A stretch of DNA of 64,000 nucleotides from Burkholderiaceae bacterium (GTDB lineage Bacteria > Pseudomonadota > Gammaproteobacteria > Burkholderiales > Burkholderiaceae_E). The stretch lies in contig JAJPES010000060.1 of NCBI GenBank assembly GCA_021166725.1, positions 50,232 to 114,231 of the forward strand, in the 5' to 3' direction. Position numbers and translations under genes: made by a program. A model generated the notes under the pieces. The model saw nothing but the letters and a program-made list of their open reading frames with translations, did not search any database and was not told where the DNA came from. How positions within the stretch are numbered: position 1 is the first letter of the stretch; each line of letters opens with the position of its first letter. Shown here one piece after another: positions 1-8,772 of the stretch.

Positions 1-972
1 GACGACGGCGGCTTCGGCGGCGGCGCGGTCGACCTCTTCGCACCGATGCAGGCGTTCGGCGCGGCGCTGCTGGTCGAGCCCTTCGCGTCGACGCTGGCGC
101 CCGCGGGACGGCTGGTGGCCACGCTCGGCACGCGAGAGCAACGAGCGGCGGTCGTTCCGCGCATCGTCGACGGATCGATGAAGCTCGCCTTCGCGCACGT
201 CGAGACGCAGTTGCGCCATTCGCTCGACGGTATCGCGACGACGGCGTCGCCCGTCGATGGCGGCTGGCGGCTGTCGGGCCAGAAGCGGATGGTGCTGCAT
301 GCGCCGATGGCCGACGCGCTCGTCGTCACTGCGCGCGTTGCCGACGGGCCCGGCGCCGCGGAGGAAGTCGGCGTATTCGTCGTCGATTCGCATCGCACCG
401 GCGTTGCGATGAAGACGTTTCGCACGGTCGACGATCTGCGCGCAGCCGACGTGTGGTTCCACGACGTCGTGCTCGACGCGGACGCTCGCCTCGCCGGGCC
501 TGCGGACGACGCGCGTCCGGCGATCGAGGAGGCCGTGGACTTCGCCGCGGCGCTCGGCTGCGCGGAAGCGGTCGGCGCGATCGACTCGGCGAACCGCGCG
601 ACGCTCGAGTACCTGAAGACGCGCCGGCAGTTCGGCGTTGCCATCGGCTCGTTCCAGGCGCTGCAGCACCGGATGGTCGACATGACGATCCACGCCGAGC
701 AGGCTCGATCGATGGCGCTGCTCGCCTGCGCGAAGGTGGACGCCGCGGCGCGCGGCGAGATCGATGGCGCCGAGCGCGCGCGCATCGTCTCGGCGGCGAA
801 GGTGCTCGTGGGCACCGCCTGTCGTCACGTGGGCCAGGAGGCGATCCAGCTGCACGGCGGCATGGGCATGACGATCGAGATGAAGATCTCGCACACGTTC
901 AAGCGCCTGACGATGCTCGTGCAGCAGTTCGGCGACGTCGACCACCACCTCGATCGTTTCGCGCGCGCCTGA
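1..972 (+). CDS. Acyl-CoA dehydrogenase family protein, C-terminal part (5' end outside the window)
   Basis: The reading frame is open from base 1, so the N-terminal segment lies upstream of the window. The visible 323 residues hold the middle beta domain and the C-terminal helical domain of a FAD-dependent acyl-CoA dehydrogenase. Landmarks are the RRQFG..IGSFQALQHRMVDM helix and the QLHGGMGMT flavin-contact segment near the C-terminus. The family oxidises acyl-CoA thioesters to 2-enoyl-CoA. I cannot assign the substrate, and the catalytic glutamate found in medium-chain enzymes is not obvious in the C-terminal tail, as in several pimeloyl-CoA-type small subunits. It ends about 120 bp before the next small ORF and lies upstream of the phosphate regulon without evident functional link. 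Confidence 0.9.
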   Translation, partial: DDGGFGGGAVDLFAPMQAFGAALLVEPFASTLAPAGRLVATLGTREQRAAVVPRIVDGSMKLAFAHVETQLRHSLDGIATTASPVDGGWRLSGQKRMVLHAPMADALVVTARVADGPGAAEEVGVFVVDSHRTGVAMKTFRTVDDLRAADVWFHDVVLDADARLAGPADDARPAIEEAVDFAAALGCAEAVGAIDSANRATLEYLKTRRQFGVAIGSFQALQHRMVDMTIHAEQARSMALLACAKVDAAARGEIDGAERARIVSAAKVLVGTACRHVGQEAIQLHGGMGMTIEMKISHTFKRLTMLVQQFGDVDHHLDRFARA

Positions 973-1089
973 GCGCCCGGCGTACGGTCCGCGCCATGTT
1001 GCAATCGAAACCGGCGGTTTAACCGAAGCTTAATCTTCGACGGGCATCCTCGTGCGCGCAAAGCAGACGACCCACGAGGAGGTACCCGC

Positions 1090-1293
1090 ATGGAACCGAT
1101 CGACAGGATCCTGGCCTGCAGCGCACGCGTGTTCGGCCTCGCGCCGTTTCGCCGGCGAGCTGTAGTACTTCGCGAATCCGCCGTGCGTTCCGAGGTCGAC
1201 GACATCGAGTCCGATGCGCTCGAATGCTGCGCGGCCGAGGGCCTCGGCGCCGAGCGACTGGTACGCGAGGCGAGCGACCGCACGATGCGCTGA
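1090..1293 (+). CDS. Small hypothetical protein (67 aa)
   Basis: A 67-residue frame starts with ATG seven bases after a strong Shine-Dalgarno sequence (GAGGAGG). The protein is charged and Arg/Glu-rich with two adjacent cysteines (ECCAAE) and no clear signal peptide or membrane segment. I recognise no family. It lies between the acyl-CoA dehydrogenase and the Pho box and is on the same strand as pst. The good ribosome binding site is the main support for its being real; homologues in related genomes would be needed to confirm it. Confidence 0.45.
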   Translation: MEPIDRILACSARVFGLAPFRRRAVVLRESAVRSEVDDIESDALECCAAEGLGAERLVREASDRTMR

Positions 1294-1330
1294 ACGAGCC
1301 GCCTGCCGGGCGGCGCCTGCCGCGCCGTCG

Positions 1331-1348
1331 CTGTCACGGAACCGTCAT
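1331..1348 (+). promoter_or_regulatory. Pho box upstream of pstS
   Basis: CTGTCAC, then four bases (GGAA), then CCGTCAT. This is the 7-4-7 direct-repeat layout of the PhoB binding site, with one difference from CTGTCAT in each half. It ends 51 bp before the pstS start codon. PhoB and PhoR are encoded in the same window, so phosphate-starvation control of the pst operon is the natural reading. Confidence 0.8.
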
Positions 1349-1399
1349 CGTTGCCCCTTAGCCTGCTCGGAACGGCATACCGAACAGCGAAAGGCAAGG

Positions 1400-2449
1400 A
1401 TGAAAGCGAACACCTGGGGACAGCTCCTGGTCGGCGGCGCGCTGGCCCTGGGCGTCACCGCCGCACCAGCGGCCGACATCACCGGTGCGGGCGCGACCTT
1501 TCCCGCGCCGATCTATGCGAAATGGGCCGAGGCGTACAAGGCGAAGACCGGCCACAGAGTCAATTACCAGGGCATCGGCTCGGGCGGCGGCGTGAAGCAG
1601 ATTGTCGGCAAGACTGTCGACTTCGGCGCGACCGACGATCCGATGAAAGGCGACGACCTCGAAAAGAACAGGCTGCTGCAGTTTCCGGCGGTGATCGGCG
1701 GCATCGTCGCGGTCGCCCATCTGCCCGATGTCGAGCCCGGGCAGATGCGGCTCGACGGCCCGGTGCTGGCCGACATCTATCGCGGCGCGATCACGAAGTG
1801 GAACGATGCGAAGATCGCGGCGCTCAATCCGTCGCTGCAGTTGCCCGCCACCGCGATCACGCCGGTCTACCGCTCCGACTCGTCGGGGACGACCGCGGCT
1901 TTCACCGATTACCTGTCGCAGGTCTCGTCGTCGTTCCGCTCCGACATCGGCGCGGGCAAGACGGTGAACTGGAAATCGGGCGTCGGCGGCAAGGGCAATG
2001 CGGGCGTCGCCGCCAACGTCACGAAGATCGCAGGCTCGATCGGCTATGTCGAATACGCGTATGCGAAGCAGAACAAGCTGACGCACGCGGCGATGATCAA
2101 CCGCGACGGCAGGACCGTGCAGCCGAACGATCGTACTTTCGCGGCAGCTGCGGCCAATGCCGACTGGGCATCGCAACGGGGCTTCGGCGTGAACCTGAAC
2201 AACCGGCACGGCGGCGATGCGTGGCCGATGACTTCGGCGACCTACATCCTGATGCACCGCTCCGCCGAGAAGCCGCAGCGCTCGGCCGAGGTACTGGAAT
2301 TCTTCCGCTGGGCCTTGCACGACGGCGGCCCGCTCGCACTCGAACTCGACTACGTGCCGCTTCCCGCCGGCGTCGTGCAGCAGGTCGAGGCTTCATGGGC
2401 AGGCGTGCGTGACGGCTCGGGTCATCCGGTGCCGAGCGCCGGGAACTGA
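1400..2449 (+). CDS. pstS: Phosphate ABC transporter, periplasmic phosphate-binding protein
   Basis: PstS captures inorganic phosphate in the periplasm and hands it to PstCA. The 349-residue protein starts with a typical signal peptide (MKANTWGQ, then a hydrophobic core, cleavage near AAPAADI). Phosphate-binding segments are visible: GAGATFPAPIYAKW, GIGSGGGVKQI, DFGATDDPM and YRSDSSGTTAAFTDY. The ATG at 1400 follows AAGGCAAGG and is preferred over the longer open frame, which would run into the Pho box. First gene of pstSCAB-phoU. Expression is probably PhoB-dependent through the Pho box just upstream. Confidence 0.96.
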   Translation: MKANTWGQLLVGGALALGVTAAPAADITGAGATFPAPIYAKWAEAYKAKTGHRVNYQGIGSGGGVKQIVGKTVDFGATDDPMKGDDLEKNRLLQFPAVIGGIVAVAHLPDVEPGQMRLDGPVLADIYRGAITKWNDAKIAALNPSLQLPATAITPVYRSDSSGTTAAFTDYLSQVSSSFRSDIGAGKTVNWKSGVGGKGNAGVAANVTKIAGSIGYVEYAYAKQNKLTHAAMINRDGRTVQPNDRTFAAAAANADWASQRGFGVNLNNRHGGDAWPMTSATYILMHRSAEKPQRSAEVLEFFRWALHDGGPLALELDYVPLPAGVVQQVEASWAGVRDGSGHPVPSAGN

Positions 2450-2470
2450 GGCCGGCGTCGAAGACACTCG

Positions 2471-3538
2471 ATGGCAGCTACGGCAGGCATGGCGGTCGCC
2501 GAACGGACGGCGATCGGCACCGCACACAACCGCGCGAGCGCGAGTGCGGGTGCGGGTGCAAGTGCGAGCGCGGGCGCGGGCGCGAGGGCGAGCGCGGGCG
2601 TGGGCAAGGGTGTGGACGCATCGCGCGGCGGTCGCTTCGCGGCGCAGGATCGCGTCTTCTTCGGGCTTACCCGCTTCTTCGCGGCGCTGGTGCTGATCGC
2701 GCTGGCCGGCATCCTCGTCGCGCTCGTCGTCGAGGCGTGGCCCGCGCTGCGCCAGTCCGGCTTCGGCTTTCTCTTCGGTACTACCTGGAGTCCGGCCGAC
2801 GACGTGTACGGGGCGGTCGTCGCCGGCTACGGGACCATCGTCACATCCGCGATCGCGCTGCTGCTCGCAGTTCCGGTGAGCTTCGGGATCGCCGTCTTCC
2901 TGACCGAGATGTGCCCGGCGAGACTCGCGCGTCCGTTGGGCGTCGCCGTCGAGCTGCTGGCGGGGATTCCGTCGATCATCTACGGCTTCTGGGGCCTGTT
3001 CGTGCTCGCGCCGGTGCTGCAGGAGCACGTGCAGCCGCTGCTGTCCGCGACCGGGCTGCCGATCTTCGCCGGCCCGCCGCTGGGAATCGGCGTGTTCACC
3101 GCGGGCGTCGTACTCGCGCTGATGGTGCTGCCGTTCGTCGCATCGGTGATGCGCGACGTGTTCCAGACGGTGCCGGCGGTGCTGAAGGAGTCGGCCTACG
3201 GTCTCGGCTGCACGACGTGGGAGGTGGTGCGGCACATCGTGTTGCCCTATACGCGCGTCGGCGTCGTCGGCGGCGTGATGCTGGGCCTGGGCCGCGCGCT
3301 GGGCGAGACGATGGCGGTGACCTTCGTCATCGGCAACGCGAACCGGCTTTCGCCGAGCCTGTTCGCGCCCGGCAATTCGATCGCGTCGACGCTGGCCAAC
3401 GAGTTCGCCGAAGCCGATCCGGCGTTGCACATCCCGTCGCTGTTCGCACTGGGACTGCTGCTGTTCGTCATCACCTTCGTCGTGCTCGGCGTGGCGAAGT
3501 GGCTCGTGCAGCGAAGCGCCGCGCGCGCCGGCGCCTGA
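2471..3538 (+). CDS. pstC: Phosphate ABC transporter permease PstC, with a repetitive N-terminal extension
   Basis: PstC is one of the two inner-membrane permease subunits of the PstSCAB phosphate importer. Its 355 residues contain about six transmembrane helices from residue 65 onward and the permease loop around KESAYGLGCTTWEVVRHIVLP, the EAA-type contact with PstB. Residues 1-55 are unusual: a low-complexity Ala/Ser/Gly tract encoded by imperfect hexanucleotide repeats, followed by FAAQDRVFFG, where normal PstC homology begins. The start at 2471 is 21 bp after pstS. A start further inside would drop the repeat, but I see no better site. Confidence 0.93.
   Translation: MAATAGMAVAERTAIGTAHNRASASAGAGASASAGAGARASAGVGKGVDASRGGRFAAQDRVFFGLTRFFAALVLIALAGILVALVVEAWPALRQSGFGFLFGTTWSPADDVYGAVVAGYGTIVTSAIALLLAVPVSFGIAVFLTEMCPARLARPLGVAVELLAGIPSIIYGFWGLFVLAPVLQEHVQPLLSATGLPIFAGPPLGIGVFTAGVVLALMVLPFVASVMRDVFQTVPAVLKESAYGLGCTTWEVVRHIVLPYTRVGVVGGVMLGLGRALGETMAVTFVIGNANRLSPSLFAPGNSIASTLANEFAEADPALHIPSLFALGLLLFVITFVVLGVAKWLVQRSAARAGA
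2531..2610 (+). repeat. Imperfect GCGAGT/GCGGGT hexanucleotide tract inside pstC
   Basis: About 80 bp are built from variants of the hexamer GCG(A/G)G(T/C), read as repeated Ala-Ser and Ala-Gly dipeptides near residues 21-46 of PstC. Because the unit is six bases, gain or loss of units keeps the frame and only changes tail length. The tract lies before the first membrane helix, so it would be a cytoplasmic tail. Confidence 0.8.
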
Positions 3539-3561
3539 AAACGGTCGACACGAGAGCCGGC

Positions 3562-4410
3562 ATGGTGAGCTTCACGTACCGCCGACGCAGGTTCGTCAAC
3601 GCAACCGGCCTGGCGCTTTCGGCGGCGGCGATGTCGATCGGGCTGGCCGCGCTCGGCTGGATCCTGTGGACGCTGTTCTCGTCGGGGCTCGCCGCGTTCG
3701 GCGCAAACCTGTTCGTCGAATCGACGCCGGCGCCGGGCACCGAGGGCGGGGGGCTGGCGAACGCGATCGCCGGCAGCGCAATGATGGTCGGCGTGGCGAC
3801 CTTCGTCGCGACGCCGATCGGCATCCTCGCCGGCATCCATCTCGCCGAGTTCGGCACGCGCTCGCGCTTCGCCGCGCTCACGCGTTTCGTCACCGACATC
3901 ATGTTGTCGGCTCCGTCGATCGTGATCGGGCTGTTCGTCTACGCGATCGCGGTTGCCACCGTCGGCCATTTCTCCGGATGGTCCGGGTCGCTGGCGCTGG
4001 CGCTGATCGCGATTCCCGTCGTCGTGCGCACCACCGAGAACATGTTGCTGCTGGTGCCGGGCAGCCTGCGCGAGGCCGCGTTCGCGCTCGGCGCGCCGCG
4101 CTGGAGGGTCTCGCTCGCGGTCACGCTGCGCGCGGTGCGCGGCGGCGTCGTCACCGGCGTGCTGCTGGCCGTGGCGCGGATTGCCGGCGAGACGGCGCCG
4201 TTGCTGTTCACTGCGCTGAACAACCAGTTCTTCACGCTCGACATGGGTGCGCCGATGGCGAACCTGCCGGTGGTGATCTACAACTTCGCGATGAGCCCGT
4301 ACGAGAACTGGCAGCAACTCGCCTGGGGCGGTGCGGCGTTGATCGCGCTCGTTGTGCTCGGGCTGAACGTGCTCGCGCGCGTGATGTTTCGCGATCGTCT
4401 GCGCGGCTGA
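3562..4410 (+). CDS. pstA: Phosphate ABC transporter permease PstA
   Basis: Second membrane subunit of the phosphate importer, 282 residues with about six transmembrane helices. The permease coupling loop is visible as LREAAFALGAPRWRVSLAVTL, and the C-terminal part (FFTLDMGAPMANLPVVIYNFA) matches the family. The ATG at 3562 gives MVSFTYRRRRF with a short basic N-terminus before the first helix; the frame stays open upstream inside pstC without homology. It lies 23 bp after pstC and 24 bp before pstB. Confidence 0.95.
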   Translation: MVSFTYRRRRFVNATGLALSAAAMSIGLAALGWILWTLFSSGLAAFGANLFVESTPAPGTEGGGLANAIAGSAMMVGVATFVATPIGILAGIHLAEFGTRSRFAALTRFVTDIMLSAPSIVIGLFVYAIAVATVGHFSGWSGSLALALIAIPVVVRTTENMLLLVPGSLREAAFALGAPRWRVSLAVTLRAVRGGVVTGVLLAVARIAGETAPLLFTALNNQFFTLDMGAPMANLPVVIYNFAMSPYENWQQLAWGGAALIALVVLGLNVLARVMFRDRLRG

Positions 4411-4434
4411 AGCCGCAGGGAGCAGGAAGGACAG

Positions 4435-5214
4435 ATGCAGGAAATAGACACGGGAGCGCCATCGGCCGCAATCGAGGTCCGCGGGTTGTCGTTCTACTAC
4501 GGCCGCTTTCGCAACCTGAACGACGTATCGCTCGACGTCGCGCGCAACCGCGTCACCGCGTTCATCGGGCCGTCGGGTTGCGGCAAGTCGACGCTGTTGC
4601 GCACCTTCAACCGGATGTTCGATCTCTACCCGAACCAGCGCGCCGAAGGCGAGATCCGGATGATGGGCCGCAACGTCCTCGATCCGTCGGTGGACGTGAA
4701 CCTGCTGCGCGCGAAGGTCGGCATGGTGTTCCAGAAGCCGACGCCGTTTCCGATGACGATCTTCGAGAACATCGCCTTCGGCGTGCGGCTGTACGAGAAG
4801 CTGTCGCGCGACGCGATGCAGGACCGCGTCGAATGGGCGCTGCGCAAGGCGGCGCTGTGGGAGGAAGTGAAGGACAAGCTCGACTCGAGCGGCCTGAGCC
4901 TGTCGGGCGGGCAGCAGCAGCGGCTGTGCATCGCGCGCATGGTGGCGGTGAAGCCGGAAGTGCTGCTGCTCGACGAGCCCACCAGTGCGCTCGACCCGAT
5001 CTCGACCTCGCGCATCGAGGAGCTCGTCGCGGAGTTGAAGGACGAGTACACGATCGCGATCGTCACTCACAACATGCAGCAGGCGGCGCGCATTTCCGAC
5101 TACACCGCGTACATGTATCTCGGCGAGCTCGTCGAGTTCGGCCAGACCGACGAGATCTTCGTCAGGCCGCGCAAGAAGGCCACCGAGGACTACATCACCG
5201 GCCGCTTCGGATGA
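4435..5214 (+). CDS. pstB: Phosphate ABC transporter ATP-binding protein PstB
   Basis: PstB hydrolyses ATP to drive phosphate import through PstCA. The 259 residues carry Walker A (GPSGCGKST), the Q-loop ([13 protein letters not shown]), the ABC signature ([13 protein letters not shown]), Walker B ([12 protein letters not shown]) and the H-loop (TIAIVTHNM). Length is normal for the family. Its TGA overlaps the first possible phoU start as ATGA, suggesting translational coupling. PstSCAB together with PhoU also represses PhoR signalling when phosphate is plentiful. Confidence 0.97.
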   Translation: MQEIDTGAPSAAIEVRGLSFYYGRFRNLNDVSLDVARNRVTAFIGPSGCGKSTLLRTFNRMFDLYPNQRAEGEIRMMGRNVLDPSVDVNLLRAKVGMVFQKPTPFPMTIFENIAFGVRLYEKLSRDAMQDRVEWALRKAALWEEVKDKLDSSGLSLSGGQQQRLCIARMVAVKPEVLLLDEPTSALDPISTSRIEELVAELKDEYTIAIVTHNMQQAARISDYTAYMYLGELVEFGQTDEIFVRPRKKATEDYITGRFG

Positions 5215-5942
5215 GCGCCCGCGAACGGAGCACCGGGATGAGCACCCGCGAGTACGCGCATCGCACCTTCGACACCGACATCGAGGCGTTGCGCAGCACG
5301 GTGACGACGATGGCCGGCCTGGTCGAGCGGCAGATGACGCGCGCGATCGACGCGATCCGCCGGCCCGATGCGCACCTCGTCGAAGCCGTGCTGCTCGACG
5401 ACGTGCGCGTGAACCAGATGCAGGTCGAGTCGGACCTTCGCTGCAACCGCACGATTGCCCGCCGCCAGCCGATCGCCATCGACCTGCGCGAGATCATCGC
5501 AGTGATCCACATCGTCAACGACCTCGAGCGCATCGGCGACGAGGCGAAGAAGATCGCCATCCGCAGCCGCGATTTCGCCGACTCGCCATTGCCGATCGGC
5601 TTCGACCAGATCGAGCGGATGGCCTCGCGGGTGCGCACGATGTTCGATGCCGCCGTCGACGCGTTCGTGCGGCACGATCCCGCGGTGGCGGCGCGACTGG
5701 CAGCCAGCGACGACGAGGTCGATGACCTGCGCGATCGGCTGATCGGACAACTGGTGCAGGCGATGGCCGCGCAACCCGGCGCCGTCACCTCCGGCCTTGC
5801 CGCCGTATTCGTCGTGCAGTCGCTCGAAAGGGTCGGCGATCATGCGAAGAACATCGCCGAGCACGTCGCCCTGCTGGTGGACGGCGTCGACCCGCGTCAG
5901 GCGCCGGTGGGCTCCGACCGGGAGGTAGACGAAGGCCGCTGA
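5211..5942 (+). CDS. phoU: Phosphate-specific transport system accessory protein PhoU
   Basis: PhoU is a cytoplasmic helical-bundle regulator that links the Pst transporter to PhoR and damps the Pho response. The sequence shows its two three-helix repeats, each with the metal-binding pattern ([12 protein letters not shown] near residue 115 and [14 protein letters not shown] near 205). The ATG at 5211 overlaps the pstB stop; an in-frame ATG at 5238 ([12 protein letters not shown]) follows GGAG at good spacing and may be the true start, giving 234 instead of 243 residues. The last 46 bp overlap the convergent phoR gene. Confidence 0.95.
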   Translation: MSARERSTGMSTREYAHRTFDTDIEALRSTVTTMAGLVERQMTRAIDAIRRPDAHLVEAVLLDDVRVNQMQVESDLRCNRTIARRQPIAIDLREIIAVIHIVNDLERIGDEAKKIAIRSRDFADSPLPIGFDQIERMASRVRTMFDAAVDAFVRHDPAVAARLAASDDEVDDLRDRLIGQLVQAMAAQPGAVTSGLAAVFVVQSLERVGDHAKNIAEHVALLVDGVDPRQAPVGSDREVDEGR

Positions 5943-7312
5943 TCGATCGGAGCTCCTTCCGATGCAGTTGTGTTGTCGTCGGCCGGCGCTGCCGTGCGCG
6001 CCGCTACCGGCGGCTGGGCAGCGGTCGCGGCGTCGGGAATCAGGCGCGCGGCGGGCAGGCACAGCACGAAGGTACTGCCGCGCCCCGGCGCGCTGTCGAA
6101 GCGCAGGTGCCCCTGATGGCGCGCCAGGATGCGCTTGACGATCGCCAGCCCCAGACCGGTGCCGCCGGTGGCCCGCGAGCGGCCGCGATCGACGCGATAG
6201 AAGCGCTCGGCCAGGCGCGGCAGGTGTTCGGGCGCAATGCCGATGCCGGTGTCGCGCACCGAGATTCGCCCCTCGGCGTCCTGCACGCGCCAATCGACCG
6301 CGATGCGACCGCCGTCGGACGTGTAGCGGATCGCGTTGGTCAGCAGGTTGCGCACCGCACTTTCGAGCTCGCCGGGGGACGCGAGCACGCGTCGCGGTCC
6401 GTCGATGGCGAGCGAGATCTCGTGGCGGCCTGCGGAAAGCGCGCGCGCTTCGTCGACCAGCCGTTCGAGCAGCGCCGGGACGTCGACGGGTTCGTCGTCG
6501 AGCGCCTGCGTGTCGCTCTCGAGCGACGAGATCGTCAGCAGATCGTCGACGAGCCGCTGCATCGTGAGGCTCTGCGCGAGGATCGATTCGAGGTATTGGC
6601 GCCGCTGCTCGGCGTCGAGCTCGAGCGTGAGCAGCGTTTCGGCGAACCCGGCGATCACGGTGACCGGCGTGCGGATCTCGTGCGAGACGTTGGCGACGAA
6701 ATCGCTTCGCATCGCGTCGAGCTTCGCACGCTCGGTCACGTCGCGCGTGATCAGCAGTTTCTGGTCGCCCTGCGCCCGGTGCAGCAGCAGCTCGTAGATG
6801 CGGCCGGGTCGGCCGGGCAGCTCGACGCGGATCGAACTGCCCGGCTCGTTCGATGCGAGCAGATTCGCCAGTTCGGGTTGGCGGATGAAGTGGTGGATCG
6901 GCCGTCGCGTGCCGAAGATGCCGTGCAGGCTCTCGGCGGCGTCGTTGGCCCACAGCACGTGATCGTAGCGGTCGAGCACGACGAGCCCGTCGGGCAACTG
7001 ATCGACGGCGGCGTGGATGCGCGCGAGCTCCGAGGCGAGCTCGCCCTGCGCATCGACTTCCTGCCGCACGAAGCGCGACAGTCGCGCGATCAGTGCTCGC
7101 CAGGGACCGTAGCCGGCCGGCAGCGACCGGTTGCGCGGCAGGGTGGCCCAATGATGCAGACGCGCGAGATAGGCGGTTTCGCTCAGTGCGTACACGACGA
7201 GCACGAAGCCGAGCCACCACACGGCGGCGCGCTCCGACACGTAGGCGTCGAGCAGCGCGGCGATCAGGACGGCGGCGAGGACGGCCGCCAGATTGCGAAT
7301 CACGAGGCGCAC
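5897..7312 (-). CDS. phoR: Phosphate regulon sensor histidine kinase PhoR
   Basis: Membrane sensor kinase that phosphorylates PhoB under phosphate limitation. The 471 residues hold two N-terminal membrane helices (about 8-22 and 31-46), a PAS domain (about 95-195), the HisKA helix with phospho-acceptor His211 (NVSHEIRTP), and an ATPase domain with the N box (NLLTNAIRYT), G1 (DTGIGI) and G2 (GGTGLGLAIV). The short periplasmic segment is typical of PhoR, which senses through PstSCAB/PhoU. The C-terminal tail is polar and low in complexity and overlaps the phoU 3' end on the other strand. It lies 41 bp downstream of phoB. Confidence 0.95.
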   Translation of the reverse strand: MRLVIRNLAAVLAAVLIAALLDAYVSERAAVWWLGFVLVVYALSETAYLARLHHWATLPRNRSLPAGYGPWRALIARLSRFVRQEVDAQGELASELARIHAAVDQLPDGLVVLDRYDHVLWANDAAESLHGIFGTRRPIHHFIRQPELANLLASNEPGSSIRVELPGRPGRIYELLLHRAQGDQKLLITRDVTERAKLDAMRSDFVANVSHEIRTPVTVIAGFAETLLTLELDAEQRRQYLESILAQSLTMQRLVDDLLTISSLESDTQALDDEPVDVPALLERLVDEARALSAGRHEISLAIDGPRRVLASPGELESAVRNLLTNAIRYTSDGGRIAVDWRVQDAEGRISVRDTGIGIAPEHLPRLAERFYRVDRGRSRATGGTGLGLAIVKRILARHQGHLRFDSAPGRGSTFVLCLPAARLIPDAATAAQPPVAARTAAPADDNTTASEGAPIDQRPSSTSRSEPTGA

Positions 7313-7353
7313 GGCGTTCCCGGACGTTGGCGCGAAGCTTGCGGGGTCGGCGC

Positions 7354-8061
7354 TCAGCGGCGCGCGAAGCGGTAGCCTTCCCCGCGGACGGTTTCGATCA
7401 ACCGGTCGTGGCCGCTGGGGGCCAGCGCGAGCCGCAACCGCCGGATGTGCACGTCGACCGTGCGCCGGTCAATATACACGTGATCGCCCCACACTTCGTC
7501 GAGCAGGCGATTGCGCGAAACCGCGCGGTCGGCGTTGCGCATCAGGAAGTGCAGCAGCCGGAACTCGGTCGGGCTGAGCGAGAGGCGAGCGTCGCCGGCA
7601 CTCACGCGCACGGCTGCCGGCTCCAGGCGCAGGCCCTCGATTTCGATCGGCGCTTCATCGGTCGCACCCGCGCTCGCTTCCGCGGCCGCCGTCGCGCGAC
7701 GCAACACGGCGCGCACGCGGGCGACGAGTTCGCGTGTCGAGAACGGCTTGGTGATGTAGTCGTCCGCGCCCCGCTCGAAGCCGAGCAGCTTGTCGCCTTC
7801 GTGCGCACGCGCCGTCAGCAACACGATCGGCACGGTGCCGGTGCGGGCGTCCGCGCGCAGCGCCCGGGCGAAGTCCACGCCCGACTCGCCGGGCAGCATC
7901 CAGTCGAGGACGATCAGGTCGGGCAGCGCCCGCGCGATCGCGGCGCGGGCCGCCTCGGCCGAATCGACTCCGTCGACCCGATAACCGGCGTGTCGAAGGT
8001 TGACGGCGACCAGTTCGCGGATCGCCGGTTCGTCCTCGACGACGAGAATGCGCGTGCTCAT
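7354..8061 (-). CDS. phoB: Phosphate regulon response regulator PhoB
   Basis: OmpR-family transcription factor that binds Pho boxes when phosphorylated. The receiver has the acidic pair (VVEDEP), phospho-acceptor Asp53 (VLDWMLPGESG) and the conserved lysine (ITKPF). The C-terminal winged helix ends with RRLRLALAPSGHD and GEGYRFARR. The start at 8061 (MSTRILVV) overlaps the thpR stop as ATGA, so phoB is probably translationally coupled to thpR. The open frame extends upstream, but that part does not resemble PhoB. 235 residues, normal length. Confidence 0.96.
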   Translation of the reverse strand: MSTRILVVEDEPAIRELVAVNLRHAGYRVDGVDSAEAARAAIARALPDLIVLDWMLPGESGVDFARALRADARTGTVPIVLLTARAHEGDKLLGFERGADDYITKPFSTRELVARVRAVLRRATAAAEASAGATDEAPIEIEGLRLEPAAVRVSAGDARLSLSPTEFRLLHFLMRNADRAVSRNRLLDEVWGDHVYIDRRTVDVHIRRLRLALAPSGHDRLIETVRGEGYRFARR

Positions 8062-8771
8062 TCCTCGCTCGCCGGCGCGGTCGACGTCCACCAGCGATAC
8101 CGTCGAGACGGCGTCGACGCGCCATCCGATGCGCCGAGCGCGAGCGACCACGCGCGGGCGACGATCGGCAACGAGGCGTCGATCGTCGAAGAGGCGGCCG
8201 CAGGCCGGCGTATGCCGGAAGCGCCGCCACCGCTCGCGCCCGTCGCCTCGGCGGACTCGCTGCGGCTTTCATCGCCGAAGCCGCGGGCGCCGCGCACGAT
8301 CGTCGCGTGCAGCTTCAGCGGCCGTGCGTCGAAGGCGATCTGCGCTGCACGCAGGCGCGAGCGGATTTCCTGCGCCAGCGCATGCGGGAAGCCGCGCGCA
8401 GGTGCCGCGTGGTCGGTGCGGCTCGCCGGTCCGATCCACAGCACGCCGTGCCCGAAGCTGCCCAGTCGCGACAACGCGAGCGCCGGCGGCGGGTCGACGC
8501 CGGATCCACCCGCCTCGTCGGCGTCGGCGCGCGGGCGCGGTGCGCCGGAAACGTCGAAGCGCGCCGGCAGTCCTTGCAGGATCGCCTGCAGCGCGGGTCG
8601 CTGCTCGATCGGCTGCATGCCCACGAAGGCGAGCGTCAGGTGGATGTCGGGCGCGGCGAAAGCGTGCCCGCCCCATTTCGCGGCGGCCTGCGCAGCGATC
8701 GCCGCAAGCGCCTTCGCGGCGAGCGCGTCGGGGCGCAGCGCATAGAAGAACCGGGCCCTGGCCAAGGCCAT
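8058..8771 (-). CDS. thpR: RNA 2',3'-cyclic phosphodiesterase (2H phosphoesterase, ThpR/LigT family)
   Basis: Predicted 2H phosphoesterase that opens 2',3'-cyclic phosphates on RNA ends and can ligate 2'-5' RNA in reverse. The N-terminus RFFYALRP and the two catalytic H-x-T motifs (HLTLAFVG near residue 44 and HATIVRG near 154) are present. The C-terminal part is longer and less conserved than usual, with Gly/Ser/Ala-rich segments. It is the first gene of a thpR-phoB-phoR unit: its TGA overlaps the phoB ATG. The start codon abuts a 162-bp palindrome and has no Shine-Dalgarno sequence, so initiation may be coupled to upstream structure or translation. Confidence 0.88.
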   Translation of the reverse strand: MALARARFFYALRPDALAAKALAAIAAQAAAKWGGHAFAAPDIHLTLAFVGMQPIEQRPALQAILQGLPARFDVSGAPRPRADADEAGGSGVDPPPALALSRLGSFGHGVLWIGPASRTDHAAPARGFPHALAQEIRSRLRAAQIAFDARPLKLHATIVRGARGFGDESRSESAEATGASGGGASGIRRPAAASSTIDASLPIVARAWSLALGASDGASTPSRRYRWWTSTAPASEE

Positions 8772-8772
8772 C

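Noticed and set aside
2531..2610. Repeat array considered as CRISPR
   Set aside because: The unit is six bases without spacers and is translated within pstC.
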